Source of the DNA: Zancudomyces culisetae
Lineage: Eukaryota > Kickxellomycota > Harpellomycetes > Harpellales > Legeriomycetaceae
Assembly (NCBI GenBank): GCA_001969505.1
Contig: LSSK01000389.1
Coordinates: forward strand, 1-61,146
Reading direction: 5' to 3'
DNA: 61,146 nucleotides
The position numbers and the translations under genes were made by a program. Below the pieces are notes generated by a model. The model was not told where the DNA came from, did not search any database, and saw only the letters and a program-made list of their open reading frames with translations. Positions 47,781 through 58,293 of this stretch are shown here, in pieces. Within the stretch, counting starts at the first letter, position 1. Each line of letters starts with the position of its first letter.

Positions 47781-49277
47781 ATGAATGGATACGAGTCGGG
47801 CTTCGAAAATTTGGTCAATTCAATTCCTGGTGCATTCAAAGAAAAAGAGACTACTTCATCTAATGATATACAAGCCAACAATACCAGGGATAAAAATGTT
47901 ACTATTAATGTATACTTCAAACGACAAAAACCAGATGGACAGTCAAATATTCATAATAAGCAACGACAAATAGAGAGTAACAGCGAGCAATCGTTTTATA
48001 ATCACCTCAGAGAAAACACCCAGCAGCAGATTTCAATAGGTGAATTATTAATTCCCACCGTGTTTAGGAACTTTTTTGGTGGAATCAAAAAGATGATTAA
48101 AAATGCATACCACGGCACATCAGATAGCAGTGGAAGCATAGAGTCGGATAAAGATATCAACGACACTAGTGAAGATGAAAAAACCGACAAACAGCAGAGT
48201 AATTCAGAGGATTCGAATAGAGATGAACAGAAACATATATCATATACAAGTTCGTGGAGGACGGGAGGATCAAGCAGAGATAGTGGTTATAAAAATTTAG
48301 ACAGATACTACCCTACCTACTTGGAAAATAAATCAAAGTTTAAAGAGCTCGATTCTCTAGAAATTAGAGAAGCAAGTGAAATAGAACAAGAAAAAGTACA
48401 ATTAGGACAGACAAAGCCAGATAATGATATATTGGAGGAGTTGGACCTTCTCCAAAATAGAATCAAGGCCGCATTAACAATACAGCCACCAAAAAATGAT
48501 GCAAAAACTCCTTTGTTTGACCAGTATACCAGTATTGATACAGAGAAAAAGAAAAAAGTCGACGAGTGGCTAAAGCTGCGAATGACCAAGAAGCAACTAT
48601 TCCCAGGACTGCCAAACGATGCAGATCGGATAATACTTGACGCGTTTCAAAATAGAAGGGTTTTTGAAATAAATAATGTGGTGGTTGAACCCAGAGATCT
48701 TAAAACACTGGTAGATAGAAACTGGCTTAACGATGAAGTTGTGAATTATTACATGCAACTTATTATGGCTAGGTGTAATCAAGCTCCAAATAAATATCCT
48801 TCGGTATTTGCATTTAATACTTTTTTTTACCCAACTTTACTACGAAACGGATACGAAAAAGTACGTCGATGGACAAAGAAAACAGATATTTTCAAAACCG
48901 ATTTTGTTCTCATCCCAGTACATTTGGGAAATCATTGGTGTTGCTGCGTAGTTGATGTCAAAAAAAAGACCATATTCTACTATGATTCCATGTTGGGAAA
49001 CAACAATGCTTGCTCTATATCCATTCCAGAATATCTACTTTGCGAGTCTAAAACAAAGCGTAGTATCGAGCTCGATTTAGGCGAGTGGAGTTATGTTACC
49101 CCCAAAGATATCCCTACACAAAATAATGGTTATGATTGTGGCGTGTTTGCCTGTACATTTGCGGAGCTGAGTTCGAGGCGTCAAGAGTTTACCTTTTCAC
49201 AAAGCGATATAAAGTTTCTGCGAAAAAAGATGATGGTTGAGATTATTCAATCAAGATTGCTAAGCCCTGACAGCTAG
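47781..49277 (+). CDS. ULP1: ULP1/SENP SUMO protease (peptidase C48)
   Basis: Cysteine protease that matures SUMO and removes it from proteins, usually at nuclear pores in yeast Ulp1. One exon, 498 residues from the ATG at 47781; the frame upstream of that has no ATG. The N-terminal ~280 residues are polar, acidic and likely disordered. The C48 domain covers about 290-498: DLKTLVDRNWLNDEVVNYY entry motif, then the catalytic set His385 (LGNHWCC), Asp402 (YYDSM), Gln447 and Cys453 (QNNGYDCGVFAC). WLND and GNHW place it with Ulp1/SENP1-2 rather than Ulp2, which usually carries extra loops. Aladin, a pore protein, is the next gene, but shared pathway is only a curiosity here. Confidence 0.95.
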   Translation: MNGYESGFENLVNSIPGAFKEKETTSSNDIQANNTRDKNVTINVYFKRQKPDGQSNIHNKQRQIESNSEQSFYNHLRENTQQQISIGELLIPTVFRNFFGGIKKMIKNAYHGTSDSSGSIESDKDINDTSEDEKTDKQQSNSEDSNRDEQKHISYTSSWRTGGSSRDSGYKNLDRYYPTYLENKSKFKELDSLEIREASEIEQEKVQLGQTKPDNDILEELDLLQNRIKAALTIQPPKNDAKTPLFDQYTSIDTEKKKKVDEWLKLRMTKKQLFPGLPNDADRIILDAFQNRRVFEINNVVVEPRDLKTLVDRNWLNDEVVNYYMQLIMARCNQAPNKYPSVFAFNTFFYPTLLRNGYEKVRRWTKKTDIFKTDFVLIPVHLGNHWCCCVVDVKKKTIFYYDSMLGNNNACSISIPEYLLCESKTKRSIELDLGEWSYVTPKDIPTQNNGYDCGVFACTFAELSSRRQEFTFSQSDIKFLRKKMMVEIIQSRLLSPDS

Positions 49278-49804
49278 CCTTGGCTCACCTTCTTTCTAGA
49301 TGTTGTCATCAAGAAAACCTGACCGTAAAGAGTATCAATTTCCTTCCATGTATTTTGGTATAACCATTTTGTCCTTACTGCTGCTTTTTTCTTTCTCTGA
49401 AGCATTTGTATAGTCACACGTTTTGGTCTTTTCTTTGTTTTTACGGATTATTCCTCTGAATTAGATGTGTATATGACTTTGGTAGTATATCCTTTAAGCA
49501 ATAAAAAGAGTATTATGCCTCTTTAACTTTCTGCTTGAATAACAAAAAAAAATTTTTAATTAAATCAAAAAAAAGCTGCTTATTATTTATTGAATTTTTT
49601 TATTTTGCTAAAGAGACCGCCAATTATAAAGAATATGTAATTTTTCTCTGTTTACATTATATGCTTAGGTGTTGAATATATGAAAACAAAATCCCTCGAA
49701 TTCGATATCACACATTTGCTAACAACACGTCCAGATCTGAAGGAAAAACAAAAAACTAGGGTATAGAGGAGTATAGAATAACAAAATAACATTCTGTGGC
49801 TGAA
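49278..49804. other. intergenic between ULP1 and aladin
   Basis: ULP1 3' UTR and aladin promoter. Nothing else seen; the minus-strand frame at 49719-50072 overlaps the aladin exons and is a shadow. Confidence 0.6.
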
Positions 49805-51973
49805 ATGGGTCTAAACGTTGTAGCAAGAACCTTTCAGGGTAAGTTTTAAGTTTTGGCCATTTGAGCATATTCTGAAAAGTATACATGTTTTGGTTAAAGA
49901 CCACATAGTAATTTTTAGATTGTTGAACTGCCAGCCTAGTTATTTGGTTTAATAAAACAATTACTAAAAGAGTAAATCCGTGAAAATAGAACGAGGAATA
50001 GAACCACCTGGTGAAAATGAAGTGACATTGGGGGAATTCAAGAATAGATTTGGTAACGCTTTTAAATTCCATAAAAATACTTTACAATAAAAACGTGTGT
50101 TATATATTGAGTATTAACTTTCAACATTGACCGCACCGATGAAATAGTTTATGCTAGGAAAGGGGATCCTAGTGTACAAGACGAATTTAAACGACAAGGG
50201 GGAATTATATTTAAAAAGGGTTGTATTACTCAAAATATTATTGATTTAGATTTTGTCACTCCTCCAAAGAAAAATACAACTATACCGGTGATCAACACAC
50301 ACGAATCAAGTGTATCTGAGGACAAGAACAAGATAAACATTATATACAAACTATTTGTACTTATATTCTCACAAGTTGTTGTGGACTTTTTAGGTTGCAT
50401 TACCTTTTATGGTATATGTGAAATTATATTTACAAAATCAAAGGCGGAAGAATTCGATAAAAAGTACAAGGAAATCAAGAGGCTGGTGCTAAAACGAACA
50501 AAATTTTATGAGATACTTGAGTTTATAACTAATTTGACAGATCGGATATACGATGAAAGGATTAGAGAAAGATTAGAGGGGATTTTTAGAAAAGCAGATA
50601 CACCTGAATTCCAGACAAACTGTGAGGGCGAAAGCAACGGGGAAAGTATGGGGATTATTAGATGGAATCCGATAAAAACGCTTGTGGCAGTGGTAGAAGC
50701 GGCAAAGCATGGAAAAGAAAGTGAAATCAGCATTTATGATTTACAAAAGGAAGAATTTGTAATAACTGGGTTAAAAGTTTTGGGTAGTGTTGTGGATGTC
50801 TGTTGGCAACCCAATACAGATTATTCTTTGGCAGTTTGTGGAGAATTTGGATGCGATATTCTTCTCTTCGAAAATGTAGGGAAAAATGGAATAAAATATA
50901 TAGAGTCTAAGAGGTTGTTTATGACCAACGGGGAAAAACCGAAATCTATATCATCAATCGCATTTTCACCTCTTGGAGACAAAATATACTGTGGAATGAA
51001 AAATGAGGGCATAATAATTATATGCGATACAGCCACCTTTTCAGTAACCTACTTGGAGTGCAGTACCAACATTTTTAGCAAGACTGCAAACAAACTGAAG
51101 GGAGTTAGAAATCTTTTCATGAGCCCAGATGGATCCTGCTTGATTTCCACTCACCATAACAACCAACTTCGTCTCTGGAATCTATACAGCTACGAATCAC
51201 AGTACCTAGACTGTTTTACTCGTCCTGTTTCATCCCTTTGCTGGCTAGAGTATGACAGTCACCGCTTGGCATTCTTCACTCTACTTGGTAGCAACCAGCT
51301 GTATGCCCTTCGGATGTCTTCCCAATTCTTTGATGCAGTCAAGGTCTGCGAACTACTGCCATTTGATTACGACCAAAACTCTTCATGTTCTATCCGCTCT
51401 ATCGCGGTTAATCCACAATCAAATAGACTGGTTGTTTCCTTCGATAACCCCGATAACCAGCCCTCTCTAAACCTGCTTTATGTTTATTCCATCTTCCCAC
51501 AGGTTTTGTTCGTCGCTGGAAACTCTCGTGTTGTGCTGGATCCAATTGGGTATGTTGTATCCCCTACAACCAACTCATCAGCTGTATCTTCCTTCTCCTT
51601 TTGCAACCAATTTGAGTATGGCTCTTTACTCGCTGTCTTTTATTCTTCTACATCCACTTTACACTTTTTCCCCTTCCTTTCTATTCCGTATAATCCATAT
51701 GGAAACTTACTTGCTTCAACGTCTCCCCTGTTATCAAAATACAACGATTTCACGTTGAATCTGCGTGAATTACCAACACGTGGCAAATCCACTAGTGCTA
51801 TACCACGGACCCCACTTTGTTATTCTGCGTTCTCTGCACCATCTCCTACCTCTTTTACTCCACAATCTTCTGTTTCCTCAGAGTTTCTTGCAGATTCCAG
51901 TATATCTGCCTCTGCGATGAAAAGATCGATTCAGCTCTTGGATGATTTATCAAAATCCAGCCCTAAATCCTAG
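49805..51973 (+). CDS. AAAS: aladin (AAAS) WD-repeat nucleoporin, 3 exons
   Basis: Aladin is a WD-repeat nucleoporin anchored by NDC1 and also found at spindle poles in animals. Proposed exons are 49805-49838, 49990-50052 and 50112-51973, 652 residues in phase. The N-terminus has EPPGENEVTLGEF then LTFNIDRTDEIV, comparable to the PPPG-V-T-L-E-N start of other aladins. WD repeats run from about residue 205 to 510 (GIIRWNPIKTLVAVVE; SVVDVCWQPNTDYSLAVCG; SISSIAFSPLGDKIYCGM; NLFMSPDGSCLISTHHNNQL). The late block SIRSIAVNPQSNRLVVSFDN and FEYGSLLAVFYSSTSTLHFF is the most aladin-like part. A Ser/Pro tail ends it. Intron 2 is 59 bp with a weak GAG acceptor, so exon 2 is the least certain part. The coding strand turns from purine- to pyrimidine-rich near 51130. 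Confidence 0.8.
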
Positions 51974-52409
51974 TATCTTTATACACACCACCTTAACAGA
52001 TTCAGCCTTTTTATCTCTTCAGATCCTTCATATTACTAATAACCATTGTTTATATTACCTTTTTGTTAATCTATTATTTTTTGCGAATTTCACGCCGAAT
52101 CATATGAATTTAGTCAATATATAATCTACTATTGACTTTTCTTTTTTCTCCCCCTCCTCCCTAGATTTAAACGTAAATGTTGTTGAGCCACTATATAGAA
52201 ATATCAAGGTATGTACAGCTGGAATACACAAATCACCAATGGCTTTTAGAAATAGCTCACAAGCTGAGCGTCAAAAATCCATTCACAACTCTCTCCCATT
52301 CATATTTGCTTTAATCTGAATACGATTAAAGCTAATTTTTTATTATTTACCAATATTGCGGAATCCTAGATGCAAACGGTATGAAGTTCAAAACCAGCTA
52401 ACAAGATTA
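51974..52409. other. intergenic
   Basis: 3' UTRs of aladin and of the minus-strand candidate at 52410. Nothing else seen. Confidence 0.6.
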
Positions 52410-52806
52410 TTACAAAACAAAGCTCGCAATGAAAAGCATTGTAATCAAAGACATAAAACCACTTGTACCAAAAAGCGGTTGGGCGTTGCTTGGTTTTCCA
52501 CCGAGAAATCCACTTAGACTGTTACCTGTACTCACACTGACACCACAAACCGTATCCGAGCCGTTTGCACCTTGTTTAGTTTTGCATCCAAAAGTTGTGG
52601 AACCATCATTACTAACCCTACGCACCACAAGATCTCCTGTTAAAAGACAAAGGCGAGTGCCACTACAGTGCACCACGATATCATTATTTACCTTGACTAT
52701 AATATCTTCACTGTCACTATTCGAACCATCACGACAATTCATGAACCAACAAAGCGGCTAATATCCCGAATATTATCTGATATACAACCTTAGTCTGTAT
52801 TGTCAT
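52410..52806 (-). CDS. small secreted GPI-type protein, uncertain structure
   Basis: Candidate secreted surface protein, not assigned to a family. An ATG at 52806 opens MTIQTKVVYQIIFGILAALL, a clear signal-peptide pattern, but that frame stops after HELS. The adjacent frame 52742-52410 (110 codons) carries five Cys, Asn-Gly/Ser sites and ends in a hydrophobic tail SLITMLFIASFVL of GPI-anchor type. The two can be joined either by an intron from GTGATG (about 52732) to TGTAG (about 52662), which keeps phase and skips 23 codons, or by a one-base frameshift. The similar layout at 54402 (signal, Cys-rich body, Ser/Thr, hydrophobic end) supports a real gene. The plus-strand frame over the same DNA is taken as its shadow. 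Confidence 0.5.
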
Positions 52807-54401
52807 TCTGTCCTTCTCACTACACCCAGTGGATATACCTTTAACTAGAGCTACTTTAACTATTTTTGGGCTCAATGTTTGTTAAAGACGCCTGAGCGAT
52901 CATTTTATAATATATACGCCCTCAATTCTGCATTATATCCGTATATTCATGTCATTGATGTGAAAAACCATAGAAAACTTTAAAATTATCACAAAGCTGC
53001 AGTTTAGTCGTTGATTATACATTCTCTTGCAAGGCGCGAATACCAGCAAACTGTGGTCTCGATCGTCCACATTATACAATTTGATTATAATTATATGATA
53101 GTCTTGGTCTCTACTACTTGAAATCCAAGTGATATTAGTAGAAAACGCCCAATACTACTGTACACTTTTAAATTCGTGAATCCACCACTCCACTCAAAAA
53201 TGTCGAATCACAATTCTTGTGTATTTTCCTTTCTTTTTTTTGTTAGCCAGAGTTAAATATATACGTTGTACCTCTATATAGCACCCAATAGCTCGCTTTA
53301 AGTTAATTTTTTTTTAAAGTCCATAAATTCCACACCCACTAAAAAATATAATGCTTGTCTGCACCTTGTACCAAATGGCATTTACAATATACGAAAAAAT
53401 GTTGCTTTTCTTCATTCCCGCTTATTTGTATAGTAAGTGCAGGGCTACTATCGAGTTCTTTAATTAGTATACTAGCTTTGTGTTAATGTTAAATTTTTTT
53501 CTTTTTTCGTGACATCCATCTAACAAAGTCAAACAATATAAAAAAAGCAAATAAATCTTTTTTTTTTCAAGTATTCACCACGTTTGTGTCATTTGTGTAT
53601 TATCTTGGCTAGTGCAAAGTAGTGGCTATTATAAACCAGACAACAGCAAAAAGTTGCGTCACACAACTTTAAAAATAAAGTCGATGGGCAAATGGTGCCA
53701 TGTGGTACATATCCATAAACCGACATTATTACTCCCATTATCTACATACTTTACTGGTTTATTTATTGTGCAGCACTACATCATTAATTTTTCTTTATAC
53801 TATTCATAAATATATTACATTGTTCTAGCTTATTGTGTTTTTTTTTTCTTAAAGCGTTTTACCACAGTTGATTGTTGAGATATCTACATTCACCTTTTAT
53901 GATAAAGTTATCTATACCAGCGTTGCCAAAAAGAAAATATTCGTATAATAATCTAAATGTGCAAATTGAAGCGCGTGTCACGTAAAAACAAAGCATACTC
54001 GTTTAGAAATGAGAAAGGGTGAAAAGGTCAGGAAGGGTGTGTATACTTGTGTTGAAAAGTTTTTTTTTGGTTTAGTATATAAAGAAAAAACTGTAACCCA
54101 GACCTACAGTACTCGTATTGATAAATTCAAAGAAATAATTTAAAACTATACTCCCTGAAACCTTAGTGTTCTTCGCCGGTGAAAGTGTTGGTTAGCGTGA
54201 AAAAACTATTTAATACTTTGCAAATATCCAAAAAGAAGGTTTTAAAACCGATAATTATAGAAAAGTAAGTTGGCGTCACTAGTATATACTAATTTTAAAC
54301 TGAGTCGTGTTTTAACTTTGTGACCAACCATTGAATTATTATGCCATTACTTAGAATTCAGCAGGAATAAACAGCTTAAGTGTGTTGAAACAAAAAAAAA
54401 G
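52807..54401. other. intergenic between two GPI-type genes
   Basis: Divergent promoters. A TATATAAA box at 54076-54083 lies far from the ATG at 54402, with a likely 5' UTR intron at 54266-54361 (GTAAGT donor, TTCAG acceptor) in between. No other gene is supported. Confidence 0.55.
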
Positions 54402-54983
54402 ATGGTAAACTACAAACAAACAAAAAACATGACTTCAATGCTGGCCGTTGTTGCACGAGTGTTGTTGATCTTCAGCATGATAGCTACTGCCCAAAACTTC
54501 CCAGGATATTCCTGCATCAACTTGACCCGAATGGCATCCCAAAAGTTTGGTCAATATTCTACAAAGGATTGTGATGTAGGCTATTGCTGTAAAATGGTTG
54601 AACGCGATTTGGCATCCTGTGTTAAGTGTGGTAACGAGAGAGGATTTAACTATTCAAGCTCAGTCACCAATAACAATAGTATTGGTGGTGGATCTACCAC
54701 TGTTGTTAGTCAAGCTACCACTGTTATTGATGGCACTACCACTGTCGTTGATGGATCTACTACTGTTATCGGCGGAGTCACCTCAGTTATTACTGAAGCC
54801 ACTTTAGCTACCAGTGCTCCAACAGGAAATAGTGCACTAAACGGTGCCAACACCTCTACAGAAGGCACAGTTGCTTCCACTCCTGAACCTACAAGCGGAG
54901 CAGCATCACCTCTAACCCCCTTTGCTGTAATCAACATGTCCGTATCTGTAGTTTTGCTCGTATTGTATTCTTTGATTTTCTAA
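54402..54983 (+). CDS. Cys-rich GPI-anchored cell-surface protein
   Basis: Probable cell-wall or plasma-membrane GPI protein, 193 residues, family not recognised. The signal peptide MLAVVARVLLIFSMIATAQ ends near residue 27 to 30; the start may be the first ATG (54402) or Met10. A compact Cys-rich domain follows at about 40-80 (YSCINLTRMASQKFG; CDVGYCCKMVERDLASCVKC) with seven Cys. Then comes a Ser/Thr/Val-rich stalk with repeats of TTVIDG/TTVVDG/TTVIGG, likely O-glycosylated, and a C-terminal hydrophobic tail MSVSVVLLVLYSLIF after a small-residue site (SGAAS). All four parts fit GPI addition. A 5' UTR intron is likely at 54266-54361. Confidence 0.82.
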   Translation: MVNYKQTKNMTSMLAVVARVLLIFSMIATAQNFPGYSCINLTRMASQKFGQYSTKDCDVGYCCKMVERDLASCVKCGNERGFNYSSSVTNNNSIGGGSTTVVSQATTVIDGTTTVVDGSTTVIGGVTSVITEATLATSAPTGNSALNGANTSTEGTVASTPEPTSGAASPLTPFAVINMSVSVVLLVLYSLIF

Positions 54984-55408
54984 TCTCTCTCCACCTAGTT
55001 ATGCTCAACTGTATATGGTTTCACCGACATCCCCCCTTATTGATTTTCTAATATTTCGTTAATTTAATTATTTAATCCCCCCTCATTTCTCGCTAAAGTA
55101 ACGTCTTTATGACAATGAATAGTATAACGACTAACAATAAATAAAAAGTCTATGATTATTTTTTTATTACAGCCCTCAAAAAAAATGAATATAACTTTGT
55201 TACATTTAGTCCAATACTATCAAAAAGGAGGGTGTGAGAGAGGAGGGGGGTAAGATGGTAAAAATCTAAAAATTCACCCGTGCTTGTGAAATGGCATATG
55301 TGTGTTTTTGCATTACTAATGACCATTTAGCTCGCTCTTTTACAATAACAAGAAAGATTTATAAAACCAAGGAAATCCAATTGCACATTTTGGTGGCAGT
55401 TCTGCAGA
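54984..55408. other. intergenic between convergent genes
   Basis: 3' UTR DNA of the GPI-type gene and PPCDC. A G-rich patch occurs near 55227-55258. Nothing else seen. Confidence 0.65.
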
Positions 55409-56343
55409 CTATATCTTTGTTTTGTTCTTAAGGAAATCAAATAAAAATAAACAAATGTTTTCTGGCGTTTCCATCGCACCATTTCCGTGATCTCCACAGG
55501 CCAAAGTTTTCACTATCGGACTCACGATGGTGTATCCCATTTCCTCAATTATCTGAAGGTGTTTGCCAGTCATTGGATGGTTCCACATAAAGGTATTCAT
55601 GGCTGGGCACAGAACCACAGGATTTTTCAAATCCCATGCTCTCAACAAACACGTTAGAAGGTTGTCACATAATCCGTTTGCTATTTTTGCCATGGTATTG
55701 GCGTCAACAGGAGCAATTAGCGCTACATCCGCCCATTTTCGCAGCTTTGGGGATTTTAATTTGGAAAATACATATGATTAAAGTTGCAGATATTGTACTA
55801 AACTTTTAGCTGAGCTATTTTATTGAAAGCCACAACAAAGCGGGCAGCAAAAATACTACATACACACTACTATAATTTATTTTTACCTCTATATGCAGAA
55901 CTGGATCACCTTTTTTTGACCACATCTATTTTAAACAAGAGCAAATATCGTTGATTCACAAATCGAATATAACGCTTTTCCACTATTAATGTCCAAAAAA
56001 AGCAAACAATCACGAGTCTTACACTCCATTCGTCTTTGTCCGTGTATACCTTCCCAAACTTTTTTATCTCCCCAACATCAAAGAAATGCAGCGCGGAATT
56101 TGTGCTTACCACTGCTATCTCGACCCGGTATCCGTTCTATACTTACCTTTCACATTGTTACCTTCTACTTTTCTCCGCTTTTATATGAACAAAAGTGTAT
56201 AAAAGAAAGGGGAATTAAAAATTAATCACCTTGGCGCCAATTTCCACCAGCTTGCTGCAAACCTCAGTGGCTTTTATACTTGCAACGCTGCCTGTTAGGC
56301 CCAGAATTACTTTTAAATTTCGTTCTTCTACAGTCTGACTCAT
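55409..56343 (-). CDS. PPCDC: phosphopantothenoylcysteine decarboxylase, 4 exons
   Basis: FMN-dependent decarboxylase of coenzyme A synthesis, making 4'-phosphopantetheine. Exons on the minus strand are 56343-56230, 56136-56023, 55925-55887 and 55744-55409, giving 200 residues, the size of human PPCDC (204). All junctions are phase 0. Seen: LGLTGSVASIKATEVCSKL flavoprotein start; VVSTNSALHFF; DEWSMWSKKGDPVLHIE, where His87 is the catalytic base; LRKWADVALIAPVDANTM; CPAMNTFMW with Asn139; and ACGDHGNGAM with Cys172. These are the known HAL3/PPCDC catalytic residues. It lacks the long acidic extensions of yeast Hal3/Sis2/Vhs3, so a monofunctional homotrimeric enzyme is likely. Exon 3 is only 39 bp. 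Confidence 0.95.
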
Positions 56344-56623
56344 TTGGCTTTTAATCGTTTGATAGTTGGATTGTTGTGTTATTTTATTTTTTATTTACAT
56401 ACCCAAACAGTTTTAACACTCACATTCACGCTCAGCAATACAAAAATCAGGTGAATTTGGCCCGAATTTCGGCATTCGGCTTTTGCTTGATGCCAGGAAG
56501 TGTCTGATTCTGCTGATTTGTGACAAAAAATTGCTGAAAAAATAACAACACAAATATTTTATTGGTAGATTTATAACTAATGTTAAATTACTCTTATTTG
56601 TGACCCCTATAAAAAGGAAGAAT

Positions 56624-58293
56624 TTATTTCCATGTTTTTCTAAACCTGATGATTAGCCAAGAGATACTAATAACACTACAAACAATTAGGAACAGCCCTG
56701 CAACTAGACACGTAATAAAGGGTGTTGTGGCCGAGAATATTGCAGAGCCAGCAATAGGTACAGTTAAAACTGCTATAGAGTAGCCCACATTAAACAAAGA
56801 GTACAACTGTGTATTGGAGCCTTCTCCGATAGTCTCTTTGTGCTCTGCCATCGCTGCTATTGTAGGCACAGCACCAACACCAGCCGAAAAGCCAAGCAGT
56901 GCACCTGCGATGATAAATAGGACCAAGGCATTGACAAGTCCTAGTATTATACAAAAAATGCCGGTAAGGCAGTTTCCTAAAAGCATAACAACGAATCTTT
57001 TGCGGGACTTGCCAAATATTGCAGACATTCGGTCAGAATCAGTGATTCTTCCGGCAATAATAGCTGAAAGCATATTAGGTATAGTAAGCGCTATAAACAC
57101 AAATCCAATTTGCGCACTTGTGAGGTTATACCTATCTGTAGCTATAATTGGCAATATGGTCTCTATGGCCCCTAAAACACCAAAAAGAGCACTTGAAGCA
57201 AAACAGCAAATCCAAATTTGTGGCTCACGGATTAAATCAAGCATTGTAAGATTTTTCTTTCGGTTAACTGATGTAGTGTTGTTTTGAGGTTGCAGAGTAT
57301 TAGAGGCAGATATTGGAGTAGAATCATCGTTTGCGCCAGTATTTTTTTGGACTGATACACCGTTTTCTTTTGTTTGTAGACCAATTTGCTCCTCAGTTGC
57401 AACAGAAAGCTCGTTGTTTGCTAGTGCTATTTTAGCAGCTTCGTCCTTTTCGTTTAGCAGTTTTACCAACTCACTTACATCATGAATGAAGAACCTCAAG
57501 ATTGCGCACGCAGCTGAGAGGCCGGCCATAAACCACGCAATTGCCATCTCACCGCCGTATTCATACAACACACCACCAATGACTGGACCACCGAGAGTTC
57601 CAAGAGAATGCATAGACCATGCCGTACCAACTGGTGCGCCTAGCTTGTCATTAGGGTAGATGTCGGCTAACATTCCTAAACCTAAGGACCAGATGGTTCC
57701 TGACCCTATTCCCTGGCCTATTCTGAACATCAGCATCATCCAAAACTTTTTTGACATCCCAAGTCCTATAGATGAGCCCATGTATATTATATATCCGACA
57801 AGCATTGGCACTCTGCGTTTATGATATTTATCGGAAAAGTATGAAAACACGACTGCACCAATGATAATTCCAAATCCTACAATTGTTGTTTAGGCAGTGA
57901 TGTTTATATGTTTATACGTTTATATGAATACACCTTTAGCCATATGCAAAATATATGATGTACATTAAAAAAAAAGGAAACCTACCATATGCACCCATCA
58001 GAAATCCATTCATGCTTTCGCTAAGGTTTAGCCTTTTCTGAAGGATATCTGGTAGCGATGGAAGTATCACGCCGTATGCTGCGGCATCCCTATTGATAGT
58101 ATTTTTTAATTTGATTCCTTTTAGTTTTCAGCCGTTTACAAGGAAAAGATAATAGAAAGACTTTGTTTAAATTCTTTAGCAATTCAATAATTAAATAGAG
58201 ATATATTGAGACTTACGAAAACAGTGACACTGCAACCAGTACCAGCACAGTGGGCCTGTTAGCAAGTTTATCTTTGATTTTTGTAAATGCCAT
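56624..58293 (-). CDS. MFS transporter, DHA1/VMAT-like, 3 exons
   Basis: Proton-coupled exporter or vesicular-type transporter of the major facilitator superfamily (DHA1/SLC18-like). Exons on the minus strand are 58293-58217, 58089-57986 and 57876-56624, giving 477 residues in phase. Exon 1 encodes the cytosolic start and TM1 (LVLVAVSLFSDAAAYGVILP, with the VMAT-like Asp in TM1). The TM2-3 loop motif A reads YFSDKYHKRRVPML. Motif C, GTLGGPVIGGVLYEYGG in TM5, marks the antiporter branch. A central cytosolic loop of ~75 polar residues (about 190-265) splits two six-helix halves. Homology to VMAT is family-level only; the substrate could be a drug, polyamine or amine. Starting from the ATG in the last exon would lose TM1 and TM2, so the three-exon form is preferred. 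Confidence 0.88.

Noticed and set aside
49990-50111. DIX-domain-like stretch EVTLGEFKNRF with NAFKFHKN
   Set aside because: The match to DIX is short. Read as the aladin N-terminal PPG-x-VTL segment it joins in phase to the next exon, which is the simpler account.
52429-52761. 110-codon plus-strand frame
   Set aside because: It overlaps the minus-strand frame that has a signal peptide, Cys residues and a GPI-like tail; the plus frame has none of these.
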